From assembly GCF_002563675.1 (NCBI RefSeq), contig NZ_PDJC01000001.1, positions 1,364,001 through 1,428,000 on the forward strand: DNA of 64,000 nucleotides. Reading direction: 5' to 3'. The notes under the pieces were generated by a model. That model saw only the letters and a program-made list of their open reading frames with translations, searched no databases and had not been told where the DNA came from. The DNA is from Propionicimonas paludicola. Lineage in GTDB: Bacteria > Actinomycetota > Actinomycetes > Propionibacteriales > Propionibacteriaceae. The position numbers and the translations under genes were made by a program. Within the stretch, counting starts at the first letter, position 1. The number at the start of each line of letters is the position of its first letter. Of the stretch, positions 1 through 8,051 are shown piece after piece.

Positions 1-412
1 TCTTCTTGTCCAACAACATGGCCAACGCGGTGCGTGCCGGCAGCTGGGTGAGCAGGTTGTACTTGCCGGCCTGGATCTTGGTGGCGGCTTCGTTCGCCGC
101 AGCCTCCCGGTTGAAGGCCTTGGCCGTCTTCACCACATCGGCCGTGACCAGGATGGTGGAGATCTCGCCCAGCGTTGCGCCCTTCGGGATGGTCACCACC
201 ACCGGATCGACGCCGGCACCGGCATAGTCCTCAGATGTCTGGAAGGACTGCCATGCCTCGTGCGCCTTGTCGTAGATGATCCATCCGCCGGCCACCAGGA
301 CGCCCAAGGAGAGCAGCACCGCGAAGGCGGAGCGCACCTTGTACCAGATCTCCTTGGGGTCGATCTGGCCCGTCTCTGGGTCCTTGATCCGGCCCGGGTT
401 CCGGTCGCTCAT
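1..412 (-). CDS. mltG: Endolytic murein transglycosylase MltG, N-terminal part
   Basis: Enzymes of this family cleave nascent peptidoglycan glycan strands at the outer face of the membrane and set strand length. About 137 codons are present and the gene runs off the left edge of the window. The visible part has a short basic cytoplasmic N-terminus, one membrane anchor at about residues 28-48, and the start of the YceG domain (VTIPKGATLGEI, then a region ending in IQAGKYNLL), which is the usual LysM-like subdomain before the catalytic part. The catalytic Glu lies outside the window. The ATG start overlaps the ruvX stop (ATGA), so the two genes are probably translated together. The order alaS-ruvX-mltG is conserved in actinobacteria and supports the call. 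Confidence 0.9.
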   Translation of the reverse strand, partial: MSDRNPGRIKDPETGQIDPKEIWYKVRSAFAVLLSLGVLVAGGWIIYDKAHEAWQSFQTSEDYAGAGVDPVVVTIPKGATLGEISTILVTADVVKTAKAFNREAAANEAATKIQAGKYNLLTQLPARTALAMLLDKK

Positions 413-888
413 CGGGCGTCGTCCTCTCCTGCTGTACTGGGTTCGACCAACTCCCCGGGGGCAACCCCGGTGAGCCGCTCCGAACGCAGAGCCTCCTCCA
501 ACAGTGCTACAGCGGCGGCCTGGTCGATCACCGAACGCTGGCGCCTGGTGTTGCGACCCGCGCCGGTCAGCTGACGAGATGCCGTCACCGTAGTCAGTCT
601 CTCATCCAGCAGCCGGATCGGCACGCCTGGCGCGAAGCCGGCCAGCTGGATCGAGACCTCGCGGATGGCCAGCGCAGCTGGGCCCTCCACCCCGGCCAGG
701 TTGCGGGGCAGACCCAGCACGATCTCCAGCGGACGGTAGTGCTCGATCAGCTCGACGAGGCGAGGCCAGGGATCGGGGACAGCCGCGACGGTCTCCACCG
801 GGAAGGCCATGATCGCCTCGGGGTCGCTCGCCGCAACTCCGATCCTGGCTCGACCCCAGTCGAGGGCCAATCGCACGCCCGGCCGCAC
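409..888 (-). CDS. ruvX: Putative pre-16S rRNA nuclease / Holliday junction resolvase-like protein (RuvX/YqgF)
   Basis: RuvX/YqgF is an RNase H-fold protein implicated in 16S rRNA 5'-end maturation and also described as a putative Holliday junction resolvase. At 159 residues it has the family's normal length. The first strand carries LALDWGRARIGVA with the metal-binding Asp, the middle has VLGLPRNLAG, and the C-terminal part has LLDERLTTVTA followed by a second acidic position near IDQAAAVALLE. The start is GTG at 888; a second in-frame GTG at 876 is possible. It begins 6 bases after alaS and ends in a 4-base overlap with mltG, so it belongs to the alaS operon. Confidence 0.92.
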   Translation of the reverse strand: MRPGVRLALDWGRARIGVAASDPEAIMAFPVETVAAVPDPWPRLVELIEHYRPLEIVLGLPRNLAGVEGPAALAIREVSIQLAGFAPGVPIRLLDERLTTVTASRQLTGAGRNTRRQRSVIDQAAAVALLEEALRSERLTGVAPGELVEPSTAGEDDAR

Positions 889-894
889 TCCGAC

Positions 895-3543
895 TCAGCC
901 CGCCAGGGCCTTGCTGATGGCGGCCAGTGCGGCCGCCCCAGCCGAGGCATCCGAGCCGCCGCCCTGGGCCAGGTCGTCGCGGCCACCACCACGTCCACCT
1001 AGGGCCGCAGCGCCGACACTCACCAGCGCACCGGCCTTGGCGCCTAGAGCGCGGGCCGCCTCCGTGGTGGCCACCGTGAGGATCGGCTTCTCAGCGCCGC
1101 CGACCAGAGCAACCACCCCGGCCGCCGAGCCGAAGACCGAGCGGACCTCCATGGCCAGGTTGCGCAGGTCGTCGCCACCCAGTCCGGGCAACTCCTTGGC
1201 CACCAGCCGGTAGCCGCCTACCTCGGTGGCGCCGGCAACCAGGGACGGCACCTTGGACAGGATCTCGCGGCTGCGCATGGCGGCGATCTCCTTCTCGGCC
1301 GCCTTGACCTGGGCGATCAGCTTGCCGACTCGCTCGGCCAGCTGATCGGGCTGCACCTTGAGCAACTCGGCCAGACCGGAGACCAGCGCGCGCTCCTTGG
1401 CCAGGTCGGCGAAGGCGTCGGCGGCCACGAAGGCCTCGACGCGACGCAAGCCCGAGCCCACCGAGGACTCGCCGATCAGGCTGAGCAGCCCGATCTGGGC
1501 CGTTCGCTCGACGTGGGTACCGCCGCACAGCTCGCGCGACCACGGACCGGCCAACTCGACCATCCGAACCACGTCGCCGTACTTCTCGCCGAACATGGCC
1601 TGGGCGCCGAGAGCCTTGGCCTGGTCCAGCGGCATCTCGGTGGCCGTGACCGGGTAGTCGGCGCGAATGGCCTCGTTGGCCACGCCCTCCAGCTCCTGCT
1701 GCAGGTCATGGCTCAGCCCGGACGTCGCGTTGAAGTCGAACCGCAGGTAGCCCGGCTTGTTGTAGGAACCGGCCTGGTGAGTGCCCTGGCCGAGCAGCTG
1801 GCGCAAGGTGGCGTTCACGATATGGGTGGCGGTGTGCGCCTGGCAGGCGGCATGCCGGGCCGCAGCGTCCACCGCAGCCAGCACGGACGCACCGGTGGCC
1901 AGCTCGCCGTCGTCGATCCGCACCTTGTGCACGACCAGGCCCTGCACCGGACGCTGCACGTCCAGCACCTCCAGGCTCAGGCCGTCACCGGTGATCAGGC
2001 CGGAGTCGGCATCCTGGCCGCCGGACTCGGCGTAGAACGGGGTCTCCTCAAGGACGACCTCGACCACTGATCCGGGCTGGGCCCGGTCGACCAGCTGGCC
2101 GTCGGCGATGATGCCGCGGACCTTGGTCTCGGCATTGAGGTCGGTGAAGCCCAGGAACGGCACCTCACCCGAAGAGCGCAGGCTGCGATACGCCTCGGAC
2201 GCCACGGTGGCGCCCTTCTTGGCCTTGGCATCGGCCTTGGCCCGCTCGCGCTGCTCGGTCATCAGGGTGCGGAAGCCCTCGGCGTCCACGTTCAGCCCCT
2301 GCTCGGCAGCCATCTCCAAGGTCAGGTCGAACGGGAAGCCATAGGTGTCATGCAGCTGGAAGACCTGCGAACCACTGAGCGTCCCGGACTGCTCGGAGCG
2401 GGCCTGGCCTGCGGCCAGGTCGAAGATCTGCGTGCCGGCGGCCAGAGTGCGGCGGAACGCCTCTTCCTCGGCGTAGGCGACCTGGCTGGTCCGCGTCCAC
2501 TGATCGGGCACCTCGGAGTAGGAGGACGCCATCAGGTCGCGGCTCACCGGCAGCAGCTCGGGCAGCACCGGGTCGGTGACCCCGAGCAGCCGCATCGAAC
2601 GGATGCTGCGCCGCAGCAGCCGGCGCAGCACGTAGCCACGCGCCTCATTGCCGGGGGTAACCCCGTCGGTCATCAGCATCAGGGCCGAGCGGACGTGGTC
2701 GCCCACCACTCGCAGCCGGACGTCGTCCTGGGCGTCCTTACCGTAGCGAGTGCCGGCCAGTTCGGCGGCCCGGGTGATCACCGGGAAGATCTCGTCGATC
2801 TCGTACATGTTCGCCACGCCCTGCAGCAGGTACGCGGTGCGCTCCAGGCCCATGCCGGTGTCGATGTTCTTACTGGGCAGCGGGCCGAGCACGTCGAAGT
2901 CGTCCTTGGCGCGGACCGCGGACAGTTCCTCGGTCTGGAAGACCAGGTTCCAGATCTCCAGGAAGCGATCCTCGTCGGCCTCGGGGCCACCGTCCGGGCC
3001 GAACTCGGGGCCACGGTCGATGTAGATCTCGCTGCAGGGTCCGCCGGGGCCGGGGATCCCCATGTGCCAGTAGTTGTCCTTCAGGCCTCGGCGCTGGATG
3101 TGCGCCTTCGGCACGCCGACCCCACGCCACAGCGCGGCAGCCTCGTCGTCGTCGTAGTAGGCGGTGACCCAGACCTTGTCCGGATCGAAGCCCAGGAAGC
3201 CGTCGGCCTGACTGCCGGTGACCAGCTCCCAGGCGAACTCGATGGCCTCGGCCTTGAAGTAGTCGCCGAAGGAGAAGTTGCCGTTCATCTGGAAGAACGT
3301 GCCGTGCCGGGTGGTCTTGCCGACCTCCTCGATGTCGAGGGTCCGGACGCACTTCTGCACGCTCACGGCGCGCTTGTACGGTGCGTCCTCGGCGCCGGTG
3401 AAGTACGGCTTGAACGGCACCATGCCGGCATTGACGAACAGCAGGGTCGGGTCGTTGTAGACCAGCGGAGTGGACGGCACGATGGTGTGACCCCGGGCCG
3501 CGAAGTAGTCGATGAATCGACGCCGGATTTCGGCGGTTTGCAT
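895..3543 (-). CDS. alaS: Alanine--tRNA ligase
   Basis: This enzyme charges tRNA(Ala) with alanine in the cytoplasm and edits misacylated Ser and Gly. At 882 residues it is full length. The N-terminal class II catalytic core begins with the family signature ending in FFAARGHT and includes the NGNFSFGDYFK region. The editing domain has the zinc-type motifs HTATH (about residue 571) and CGGTH (about residue 675). A C-terminal coiled-coil and C-Ala domain follow, with a Gly-rich GGRGGGRDD stretch near the end. An AAGGA ribosome binding site lies 8 bases before the ATG. It starts the segment alaS-ruvX-mltG and sits 62 bases downstream of two small genes. No T-box leader is visible. Confidence 0.98.
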   Translation of the reverse strand: MQTAEIRRRFIDYFAARGHTIVPSTPLVYNDPTLLFVNAGMVPFKPYFTGAEDAPYKRAVSVQKCVRTLDIEEVGKTTRHGTFFQMNGNFSFGDYFKAEAIEFAWELVTGSQADGFLGFDPDKVWVTAYYDDDEAAALWRGVGVPKAHIQRRGLKDNYWHMGIPGPGGPCSEIYIDRGPEFGPDGGPEADEDRFLEIWNLVFQTEELSAVRAKDDFDVLGPLPSKNIDTGMGLERTAYLLQGVANMYEIDEIFPVITRAAELAGTRYGKDAQDDVRLRVVGDHVRSALMLMTDGVTPGNEARGYVLRRLLRRSIRSMRLLGVTDPVLPELLPVSRDLMASSYSEVPDQWTRTSQVAYAEEEAFRRTLAAGTQIFDLAAGQARSEQSGTLSGSQVFQLHDTYGFPFDLTLEMAAEQGLNVDAEGFRTLMTEQRERAKADAKAKKGATVASEAYRSLRSSGEVPFLGFTDLNAETKVRGIIADGQLVDRAQPGSVVEVVLEETPFYAESGGQDADSGLITGDGLSLEVLDVQRPVQGLVVHKVRIDDGELATGASVLAAVDAAARHAACQAHTATHIVNATLRQLLGQGTHQAGSYNKPGYLRFDFNATSGLSHDLQQELEGVANEAIRADYPVTATEMPLDQAKALGAQAMFGEKYGDVVRMVELAGPWSRELCGGTHVERTAQIGLLSLIGESSVGSGLRRVEAFVAADAFADLAKERALVSGLAELLKVQPDQLAERVGKLIAQVKAAEKEIAAMRSREILSKVPSLVAGATEVGGYRLVAKELPGLGGDDLRNLAMEVRSVFGSAAGVVALVGGAEKPILTVATTEAARALGAKAGALVSVGAAALGGRGGGRDDLAQGGGSDASAGAAALAAISKALAG

Positions 3544-3605
3544 AGCGATAGTTCCTTAGTTGTCGATTGCGGAAGCGGTCGGGTTCTCCTGGACGAGATC
3601 AGCCT

Positions 3606-3836
3606 TCACTCGTCCAGGCCGAGAGCGTCTCGCAACTCCTCTTCCCGCTCGTCCATGGCCTCGCCCATGGTGGCCAGGAACTCCCCGGCCCACTCGAACA
3701 GCCCACTGCGGGTCCGCTCGATCTGCTCCACGACCCCCTTGGGGGTGAGCCGCTCGTACAGCTCGCGACCCTTCAGCACGACCACGGCGGTGACCCCGAC
3801 TCCGACGGCCAGCCAGAACAATCGCTTGCCCATCAC
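3606..3836 (-). CDS. Small membrane-anchored protein of unknown function, DUF6167-like
   Basis: This protein has 76 residues. One hydrophobic segment (about residues 5-21) is followed by a charged, mostly helical tail containing RLTPKGVVEQIERTR and an acidic C-terminus. The arrangement FW...G, then R.LYERLTP, resembles the DUF6167 proteins found beside DUF948 genes and alaS in actinobacteria. No biochemical role is known for that family. Its start overlaps the end of the upstream DUF948 gene by 4 bases (ATGA), so the two are almost certainly made together, and a cell-envelope role is only an inference from this pairing. Confidence 0.7.
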   Translation of the reverse strand: MMGKRLFWLAVGVGVTAVVVLKGRELYERLTPKGVVEQIERTRSGLFEWAGEFLATMGEAMDEREEELRDALGLDE

Positions 3837-4225
3837 TTGCCCTTCTTCTTGGTCGCAGGCTTCTTGCCGGCGACGGCCTGCCGCACGCCATAGGTGAAGG
3901 CGGCCGTCTTGATCAGCGGGCCGCCCAGCGTCGAGGCGAACAGGGTGGACAGCTGGGCTGCATTCTGGGTGACCACGGTGGCATTCGCGCTCACCTTGGC
4001 GACATCCTCGGTGACCAGGCTCAGCTTGCCGAGCTCGTCATTGGTCGCGCTGACGGTGTTCTTCAGCTCGACCAGGATCGGCACCGAGTTGTGACCGACG
4101 TCACGCACAGCCAGTCGCAACTCCTCCAGCACGCGACCGAGCTTCAGCAGCGGGACGGCGCTGAACCCGACCAGAGCCACTGCGGCTACCGCAGCGATCA
4201 GGCCGGCGACCTCTCCGACAGACAT
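3833..4225 (-). CDS. DUF948 domain-containing membrane protein
   Basis: This is a 130-residue protein with an N-terminal membrane helix (about residues 4-26), then an amphipathic helical region rich in Val, Ala, Leu and Thr with repeated possible coiled-coil stretches, and a Lys-rich tail (KKPATKKKGK). This is the usual architecture of DUF948 proteins, found in Gram-positive bacteria with no settled function. A GAGG ribosome binding site lies 6 bases before the ATG. It is followed by a translationally coupled DUF6167-like gene and then alaS, the arrangement found in many actinobacteria. The next gene upstream (a drug exporter) ends 42 bases away, so a promoter may lie in that gap, although I could not identify one with confidence. 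Confidence 0.8.
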   Translation of the reverse strand: MSVGEVAGLIAAVAAVALVGFSAVPLLKLGRVLEELRLAVRDVGHNSVPILVELKNTVSATNDELGKLSLVTEDVAKVSANATVVTQNAAQLSTLFASTLGGPLIKTAAFTYGVRQAVAGKKPATKKKGK

Positions 4226-4267
4226 TGGCTACCTCGCATTCGCACAGACGAAAGTCACTGCTGAAGC

Positions 4268-5794
4268 CTAGTGCACGCCTGCACCGGAAACGGCGGGGAC
4301 GTCCGGGCGGCCCCGCTCACCGCCGCTGATCGCGAAGCAGGCCGCCACCACGGCTCCGACCAGGGCCGCCGCCGCGGGCAGCAGCATGCTGTTGGCCATG
4401 GCTTGCGCGAAGCCGGCCCGCAGCAGTGGCGGCAGTTGCCCGGAGGCCTCTGCCGCGCTGGCCGCTTGGCCGCCGCCGGGCAGGAGCGCGGCCAACTGGG
4501 CCTGCATCAGTGCCGCGATGGCGGCACTGCCCAGCACCGAGCCCACTTGGCGGACCGAGTTGTAGACCCCTGAGCCTGCGCCGGCATTGCGCGGGGACAG
4601 GTCTCTGGTGGCGGTGACGCCGATCGGCGACCAGGTGAAGGCGCCGCCCAGGCCCATCAGCGCGCTCGGCAGGAGCAGTCGCCACCACAGGCTCTCGTCC
4701 GGCACCAGCCACAGCGCGTACCAGCCCATGGCCAGCGCCATCGTGGCCAGACCGAAGGTGGCCAGGTAGCGGGCCGGATAGCGATCCACCAGCCGCCCGA
4801 CCAGCGGCGCCAGCGCACCCGACAGCAGGGCCATCGGGACCAGCTGCAGCGCGGCGCGGGTCGGACTGAAGCCGAGCACGAGCTGGTAGTAGAAGACCAA
4901 CGGCAGCGAGTTCGCGGTCACTGCGAGTCCGACCATCCCGATCGCCAGGTTCCCCAGAGCGAAGTTGCGGACGCGGAACAGCGCTAGCGGGAGCAGCGGT
5001 TCGCCGGTGGAGACCTTCTGCCACCAGACGAAGACGGCGAGCACGACGATCCCGAATCCGATCACCGCCCAGATGGTGATCGGCCCCCACAGCTGTCCCC
5101 ACTGATGGCTCTGGCCCTCCTGGATCCCGAAGACCAGGGCGAACATGCCGACCGCCCACAGCCCCACGCCGGGCAGGTCGAAGCGGTGCGGATGCGTCTC
5201 CAGGTGCGGCACCAGCCGCCAGGCCAGCACAAAGCCGACCACGCCCACCGGGACGTTCACGAAGAAGATCCACTGCCAGCCCAGGCCGTCCACCAGGAAG
5301 CCACCCAGAATCGGGCCAACCAGCGTGGCCACGGCTGCGGTGGCACCCCACAGGCTCATGGCCTGGCCGCGGGACTGCGGCGGGAAGGTGCGAGTGATCA
5401 CGGCCATGGTCTGCGGCGTCAGCAGGGACGCTCCCAGTCCCTGCACGGTGCGGGCCGCGATCAGCATCTCGATCGAGGTGGACGCGCCGCACCAGGCCGA
5501 GGCCAGGGTGAACACCACCAGGCCGATCAGGTAGATCCGCTTCGGTCCGAAGCGGTCACCGAGGCGGCCGGTGACCAGCAGCGGTACGGCGTAGGCCAGC
5601 AGGTAGGCGCTGGTTACCCAGATCACCGCATTGATGTCGGCGTCCAGGCCCTTCATGATCCGCGGGTTGGCCACCGAGACGATGGTGGTGTCGACCAGGA
5701 TCATGAAGAAGCCGACCACCAGCGCCCATAGGGCGGGCCAGGCACTCTTGGGCGAAGTCACGTGGGAACTCAACCCCGGCGGATCGCCGATCAT
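4268..5794 (-). CDS. MFS drug exporter, DHA2 family (EmrB/QacA type)
   Basis: This is a proton-coupled multidrug efflux pump of the cytoplasmic membrane. The 508 residues contain about 14 hydrophobic segments, as expected for the DHA2 subfamily. Family motifs are visible: [15 protein letters not shown] in helix 1 (with the acidic residue typical of the group), [13 protein letters not shown] (motif A) after helix 2, and a proline/glycine-rich [12 protein letters not shown] (motif C) in helix 5. The substrate cannot be told from sequence. Its ATG overlaps the stop of rarA by 4 bases (ATGA), so it is probably co-translated with that replication protein, an odd pairing. A GTG 33 bases further in could also serve as start. 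No TetR or MarR regulator sits next to it. Confidence 0.9.
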   Translation of the reverse strand: MIGDPPGLSSHVTSPKSAWPALWALVVGFFMILVDTTIVSVANPRIMKGLDADINAVIWVTSAYLLAYAVPLLVTGRLGDRFGPKRIYLIGLVVFTLASAWCGASTSIEMLIAARTVQGLGASLLTPQTMAVITRTFPPQSRGQAMSLWGATAAVATLVGPILGGFLVDGLGWQWIFFVNVPVGVVGFVLAWRLVPHLETHPHRFDLPGVGLWAVGMFALVFGIQEGQSHQWGQLWGPITIWAVIGFGIVVLAVFVWWQKVSTGEPLLPLALFRVRNFALGNLAIGMVGLAVTANSLPLVFYYQLVLGFSPTRAALQLVPMALLSGALAPLVGRLVDRYPARYLATFGLATMALAMGWYALWLVPDESLWWRLLLPSALMGLGGAFTWSPIGVTATRDLSPRNAGAGSGVYNSVRQVGSVLGSAAIAALMQAQLAALLPGGGQAASAAEASGQLPPLLRAGFAQAMANSMLLPAAAALVGAVVAACFAISGGERGRPDVPAVSGAGVH

Positions 5795-7152
5795 TCCGAG
5801 GTGCGGCCGAGCAGCTGCTCGAGCATCGCCAGCCGCTCGGCCATAGCCGCCTCGTTGCCGTGGCCGGTGGGACGGTAGTAGCGCGCGTCGGCCAGTTCGT
5901 CCGGCAAGTACTGCTGGGCGGCCACTCCGTGCTCGGCGTCGTGGGCGTACTGGTAGCCCTTGCCATGCCCGTAATCCTTGGCGCCGGCGTAGTGGGCATC
6001 GCGCAGGTGCGGCGGGACCGCACCGATCCGGCCGGCCCGGACATCGGCCAGGGCGGCATCGATGGCCACGATCACGGCATTGGACTTCGGCGCCATGGCG
6101 CAGGCGATCACGGCCTGAGCCAGATTGATCCGGGCTTCGGGCATCCCGATCAGGGCCACGGCCTGGGCGGCAGCCACACAGGTCTGCAACACCGAAGGGG
6201 CAGCCATCCCGATGTCCTCACTGGCCAGGATGATCAACCGGCGAGCGACGAACCGGGGATCCTCGCCGGCCTCCAGCATCCGGGCCAGGTAGTGCAGGCC
6301 GGCCTGGACATCCGAGCCGCGCAAGCTCTTGATGAAGGCGCTGATCACGTCATAGTGCTGATCGCCGGAGCGGTCGTAGCGCACCGCGGCCCGATCGACG
6401 GCAGCCGCCACCACCTCGGCGGTGATGTCGGTCACCCCCATGGCCTCGGCGCCGGCTGCGGACTCCTCGAGATAGGTGAGTACCCGGCGGGCGTCCCCGC
6501 CGGCGAAGCGCAGCAGGTCGGTCCGCGCTTCCGCGGAGAGCTGGTAGGCGCCGGCCAGGCCGCGCTCGTCGCTGAGCGCCCGATCCAGCAGCGCCGAGAG
6601 CTCGGACTCCTCCAGCGGCTTCAGGGTGAGCAGCAGCGAACGACTCAGCAGCGGAGAGATCACCGAGAACGACGGGTTCTCGGTGGTGGCCGCGATCAAG
6701 GTGACCAGCCGGTTCTCCACGGCCGGCAGTAGGACGTCCTGCTGGGCTTTGGAGAACCGGTGCACCTCGTCCACGAAGAGCACGGTGGGCACTCCCCTGG
6801 CCAGCTGCGCTTTGGCCTCGGCCAGCGCGGCGCGCACCTCCTTGACTCCGGCGGTCACCGCGGACAGCTCCACAAAGCGGCGTCCGCCGGCCGCCGCAAC
6901 CACTGCGGCGATGGTGGTCTTGCCGACTCCGGGCGGGCCCCAGAGGAACACCGACATGGCCGTGCTGCCTTCGACCAGGCGACGCAGCGGCGAACCCGGA
7001 CCGAGCAGATGCTGTTGGCCGACGATCTCGTCGATGGAGCGAGGCCGTAGCCGGACGGCCAGCGGCACCGAGGCATGGCTCACCCCACTCAGCGATCCTC
7101 CGATGTCAGGAGGTGTTGTCGGCTCCGGATTGCCGAACAGATCGGTGTCCAC
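5791..7152 (-). CDS. rarA: Replication-associated recombination protein A (RarA/MgsA), AAA+ ATPase
   Basis: RarA is a clamp-loader-like ATPase that acts at stalled replication forks together with SSB. The 453-residue protein is of normal length. It has a Walker A motif ([10 protein letters not shown], about residue 70), Walker B (LFVDEVHRF), sensor 1 (AATTENPSF) and the C-terminal tetramerisation region (ASEDIGMA, then [16 protein letters not shown]). The start is GTG at 7152, with a TAGCGT hexamer 6 bases upstream, suggesting a leaderless transcript. Downstream it overlaps the MFS exporter by 4 bases. It is divergent from padR, with about 105 bases between the two starts. Family assignment is secure; its regulation is inference. 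Confidence 0.95.
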   Translation of the reverse strand: MDTDLFGNPEPTTPPDIGGSLSGVSHASVPLAVRLRPRSIDEIVGQQHLLGPGSPLRRLVEGSTAMSVFLWGPPGVGKTTIAAVVAAAGGRRFVELSAVTAGVKEVRAALAEAKAQLARGVPTVLFVDEVHRFSKAQQDVLLPAVENRLVTLIAATTENPSFSVISPLLSRSLLLTLKPLEESELSALLDRALSDERGLAGAYQLSAEARTDLLRFAGGDARRVLTYLEESAAGAEAMGVTDITAEVVAAAVDRAAVRYDRSGDQHYDVISAFIKSLRGSDVQAGLHYLARMLEAGEDPRFVARRLIILASEDIGMAAPSVLQTCVAAAQAVALIGMPEARINLAQAVIACAMAPKSNAVIVAIDAALADVRAGRIGAVPPHLRDAHYAGAKDYGHGKGYQYAHDAEHGVAAQQYLPDELADARYYRPTGHGNEAAMAERLAMLEQLLGRTSE

Positions 7153-7158
7153 GCGGCG

Positions 7159-7164
7159 ACGCTA
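7159..7164 (-). promoter_or_regulatory. Putative -10 element of a leaderless rarA promoter
   Basis: The minus strand reads TAGCGT, then 6 bases, then the GTG start of rarA. This TAnnnT-N6-start spacing is what leaderless actinobacterial promoters show. I see no good -35 hexamer at 16-18 bases and no ribosome binding site. Confidence 0.5.
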
Positions 7165-7183
7165 CACCGCCGCGGAGACGTCC

Positions 7184-7212
7184 TTGACTTCACCCATAAC
7201 TCGACATACTCT
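7184..7212 (+). promoter_or_regulatory. Putative sigma-A-type promoter of padR
   Basis: A -35 hexamer TTGACT (7184-7189) and a -10 hexamer TACTCT (7207-7212) are separated by exactly 17 bases. The predicted start of transcription near 7219 leaves a leader of about 40 bases containing the AGAGGAG ribosome binding site just before the ATG at 7258. Confidence 0.65.
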
Positions 7213-7223
7213 CGATATATCGA
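7212..7223 (+). promoter_or_regulatory. Putative PadR operator (12-base perfect palindrome)
   Basis: TCGATATATCGA is a perfect palindrome starting at the last base of the -10 hexamer of padR and covering the predicted transcription start. PadR-family proteins often bind AT-rich dyads containing ATAT. In this G+C-rich genome, an A+T-rich dyad at this position fits autorepression. Confidence 0.6.
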
Positions 7224-7257
7224 CGACGTTACGTAGAACACACGAGAGGAGCTCACA

Positions 7258-7983
7258 ATGAGCCAACGCAACGATGGCCCCTACTGGGGTGAACCTGATG
7301 ATGGGCGGCACCGCGGTCATGGACGGCGCCGCGATCGCTTCTCCTACGACGGCCCTGGCGGCTTTGGCCCGGGAGCCTTCGGCCCCGGCGGCGCCTTTGG
7401 TCCTGGTGGCGCTTTCGGCCCGTCCGGCCCGTTCGGCCCCGGCGGCCCGATGGGACCCAACGGCCCACTCGGGCCTGCTGGTCCGATGGGTCCGCGCAGC
7501 CGGGGACGCGGTCGCCGCGGCCACGTCCGGACCTCGATCCTGGCCCTGTTGGGTGAGGGTCCGCTGAACGGCTACCAGATCATGCAGACCCTGGGTGAGC
7601 GCACCGGCGGCGCCTGGCGGCCCAGCCCGGGGGCGGTCTACCCGGCGCTGAACCAGCTCGAAGATGAGGGCCTGATCGAGGCCTTCGACAACGAGGGCCA
7701 GAAGGCCTTCCGGCTCACCGAGGCCGGCCGCGAGGCCGCCAGCGAGGTGGAGACTCCCCCATGGGAGGTCGTCAACGAGGCCATCGCCGAGTGGAACCCC
7801 GGTCAGATCGGAGCGCTGTGGCAGGAGTACGCACGGCTGGCCGGTGCGGCCAAGGAGTTCACCCGCAATGCCAGCGTGGCCGAGATCGAGTCAGCGACCA
7901 AGGTGCTCGCCGAGGCCCGGCGCAAGCTGTACGCGCTGCTGGCCAGTGCGGACGACGTCCCGAACGGCGACGACCTGCGCTGA
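7258..7983 (+). CDS. PadR-family transcriptional regulator with Gly/Pro-rich N-terminal extension
   Basis: This is a 241-residue protein. Residues 1-30 are charged and His/Arg-rich, and residues 32-79 form a collagen-like run of [10 protein letters not shown] units. A basic linker (SRGRGRRG) follows. The PadR winged-helix domain spans about 90-165, with [33 protein letters not shown] and a wing ending in [10 protein letters not shown]. The C-terminal part (about 175-235) is helical and probably the dimerisation arm (Vir_act_alpha_C type). Such proteins usually repress a transporter or stress operon and their own gene. The likely self-operator overlaps its promoter. The divergent rarA-MFS pair is a possible second target. 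The start is fixed by AGGAG 6 bases before the ATG. Confidence 0.9.
   Translation: MSQRNDGPYWGEPDDGRHRGHGRRRDRFSYDGPGGFGPGAFGPGGAFGPGGAFGPSGPFGPGGPMGPNGPLGPAGPMGPRSRGRGRRGHVRTSILALLGEGPLNGYQIMQTLGERTGGAWRPSPGAVYPALNQLEDEGLIEAFDNEGQKAFRLTEAGREAASEVETPPWEVVNEAIAEWNPGQIGALWQEYARLAGAAKEFTRNASVAEIESATKVLAEARRKLYALLASADDVPNGDDLR
7351..7494 (+). repeat. Low-complexity Gly/Pro/Phe repeat inside padR
   Basis: Degenerate tandem units of 9-15 bases encode runs such as [15 protein letters not shown] and [18 protein letters not shown] (residues 32-79 of the regulator). The unit is imperfect at DNA level, so the repeat appears old rather than a recent slippage expansion. Confidence 0.85.
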
Positions 7984-7989
7984 GAACAC

Positions 7990-8039
7990 CACAAGCTGTG
8001 AGCTGGACGGCGACTACGCCGCACAACTCACAGCTTGTG
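7990..8039. terminator. Hairpin between convergent padR and aspS
   Basis: Arms 7990-8002 (CACAAGCTGTGAG) and 8027-8039 (CTCACAGCTTGTG) are perfect complements of 13 bases with a 24-base loop. It lies between the padR stop (7983) and the aspS stop (8052), so it can serve both strands as a terminator. There is no T-tract, as is common in high-G+C actinobacteria, and the long loop is unusual. Confidence 0.6.
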
Positions 8040-8051
8040 TGCTGTTCAGGA

